Shown piece by piece: positions 63,169 through 64,000 of a stretch of DNA of 64,000 nt. Both the position numbers and the translations under genes were made by a program. Origin of the DNA: Capillidium heterosporum (lineage: Eukaryota; Entomophthoromycota; Entomophthoromycetes; Entomophthorales; Capillidiaceae). The stretch is taken from NCBI GenBank assembly GCA_016630905.1, contig WBMQ01000015.1:186001-250000 (forward strand). The letters run 5' to 3'. Each line of letters starts with the position of its first letter. Position 1 is the stretch's first letter. The notes beneath the pieces are model-generated. The model was not told the DNA's origin and made no database searches. It saw only the letters and a list, made by a program, of their open reading frames with translations.

Positions 63169-63480
63169 CTAGCCATCCTTAGGATTCACCTCCTTTAGGC
63201 GATTGATGTTACTAATATAGTGGTAGGCATTAGTTCTACTTTCCCGATCCAGCGTATCGTATGCTCCTATTATAACGCCATAATTATTTAGATCCAGCAG
63301 CACTTTCTTGGACCTTACATATTGATAATCTTTTAGCTTGTTGAACCTCCTTTGTATAAAGGTATATATACAACTTTTCATTCCAGTATGCTTGAACTCC
63401 AAAACTACAAAAGCTGAATGAGAAAAACTAACTTCTAAAGTGCTTTTTGAGTTGAAGAATAGGGATCCATCAACATAGAA
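63169..63480 (-). pseudogene. PD-(D/E)XK nuclease-like remnant
   Basis: From a ctttag acceptor at 63481 the minus strand is open for 103 codons with no ATG before residue about 34. The sequence has FYVDGSLFF, 21 residues later AFVVLEFKHTG, then RFNKLKDYQYVRSKK and NNYGVIIGAYDTLDRE. The D...(20-25)...ExK spacing followed by an Ile/Gln-Arg helix and a second strand matches the PD-(D/E)XK core as found C-terminal to AAA-ATPase-like domains in zygomycete genomes. No upstream ATPase was found, so it is probably a degraded fragment. Confidence 0.4.
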
Positions 63481-64000
63481 CTAAAGAATCATCAACGATC
63501 AGTCAAAGATAGTGACAGTTAGAATGAGTTTCCAAATTAGAGATCAGTATTAGCAGGATAAAGTGAACTATATTATATCGACATATCTCCAAATTTTGTT
63601 GATAGGATACGAGTATAAGAATATCACGATTTAAAATACATTAGATGCTATCAACCCATTCTACTTTTTTAATGTCCTTGACGCTATTTTATAAAATGCC
63701 AGTGTTGTTGATCTTTTACTATCATCCTAAAAGTAAAGCTTTTATGATGTTTATCAAGATTAATAAGTAGGAGAGAGATGATGAAAATATATTGAATAAG
63801 CTTAGCTGAGATCAATACTATTTAGTTTATTTATAGAGCCTTCCTATCTAATGGTAGAAGGTAGTTGAATAAACCTTTACAAAACTAAAAAGGTGTTGGA
63901 ATTTTGACTTGAAACAGACTTGATTAAACTTTTTCGCTGGATTGAAGTCTGCAGAGGTAAGTGGAAATATACTACTTTAGATTTCTAAGATGAAGCTTCA
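63481..64000. other. Intergenic to window edge
   Basis: AT-rich with dense stops on both strands. No continuation of the nuclease-like gene was found. Confidence 0.45.

Overview
The window is nuclear DNA from a fungus. It carries many short (about 36-100 nt) GT-AG introns with recognisable branch points, an AT-rich intergenic background and fungal families: Snf1 kinase, Zn2Cys6 and fungal-specific transcription-factor domains, GT69 mannosyltransferase, Nup54. It also holds genes that yeasts usually lack: TRAPPC12, NDUFAF4, CCDC47, an interferon-related (IFRD) protein, an animal-style membrane UDP-glycosyltransferase, a rhodopsin-like 7TM receptor and a secreted Kunitz domain. This mix points to an early-diverging fungus. 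Entomophthoromycotina (Conidiobolus-like) is my best guess, as an inference only.

Layout. 1-5 kb: a cut-off membrane protein, a 4-TM protein and a three-exon secreted Kunitz protein. 6-10.8 kb: a secreted protein of seven dibasic-flanked repeats, TRAPPC12, a small secreted protein and a membrane protein with a frame break. 12.8-26.3 kb: NDUFAF4, SNF1/AMPK-alpha, tRNA-Glu, an ArsB/NhaD-type anion permease, a coiled-coil protein, PRMT1 and Nup54. 26.6-38.6 kb: a mitochondrial PPR protein, CCDC47, UGT, a small secreted protein, IFRD and a GPCR. A gene-poor 3 kb follows. 41.5-50.7 kb: a Zn2Cys6 factor, a WKF-domain nucleolar protein, a PPIL4-type cyclophilin, ribosomal protein uS4, a GPCR-like fragment and OMA1. 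51.6-64 kb: valyl-tRNA synthetase, a fungal_trans factor without a visible zinc cluster, a small crystallin-like secreted protein, GT69 mannosyltransferase, an orphan Cys-rich exon and a PD-(D/E)XK-like remnant.

The most puzzling signal is a set of about eight single-base +1 frame discontinuities inside otherwise conserved genes (SNF1 twice, PRMT1 twice in one exon, PPR, IFRD, Zn2Cys6 factor, perhaps a membrane protein). I saw no -1 break, and all can be placed at a C|T junction at a codon end. About ten other long genes are intact. Sequencing or assembly insertions are the simplest explanation; programmed +1 frameshifting or transcript editing is the exciting one. The second highlight is a bona fide Kunitz/BPTI fold signature in a fungal secreted protein, recovered only by splicing three short exons.

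Functionally the genes are mostly unlinked housekeeping functions: energy sensing, arginine methylation, nuclear pore, ER membrane-protein insertion, translation, and mitochondrial proteostasis and complex I assembly. Among them sit secreted or surface proteins (Kunitz, repeat precursor, crystallin-like, UGT, GPCR) that would face host or environment.
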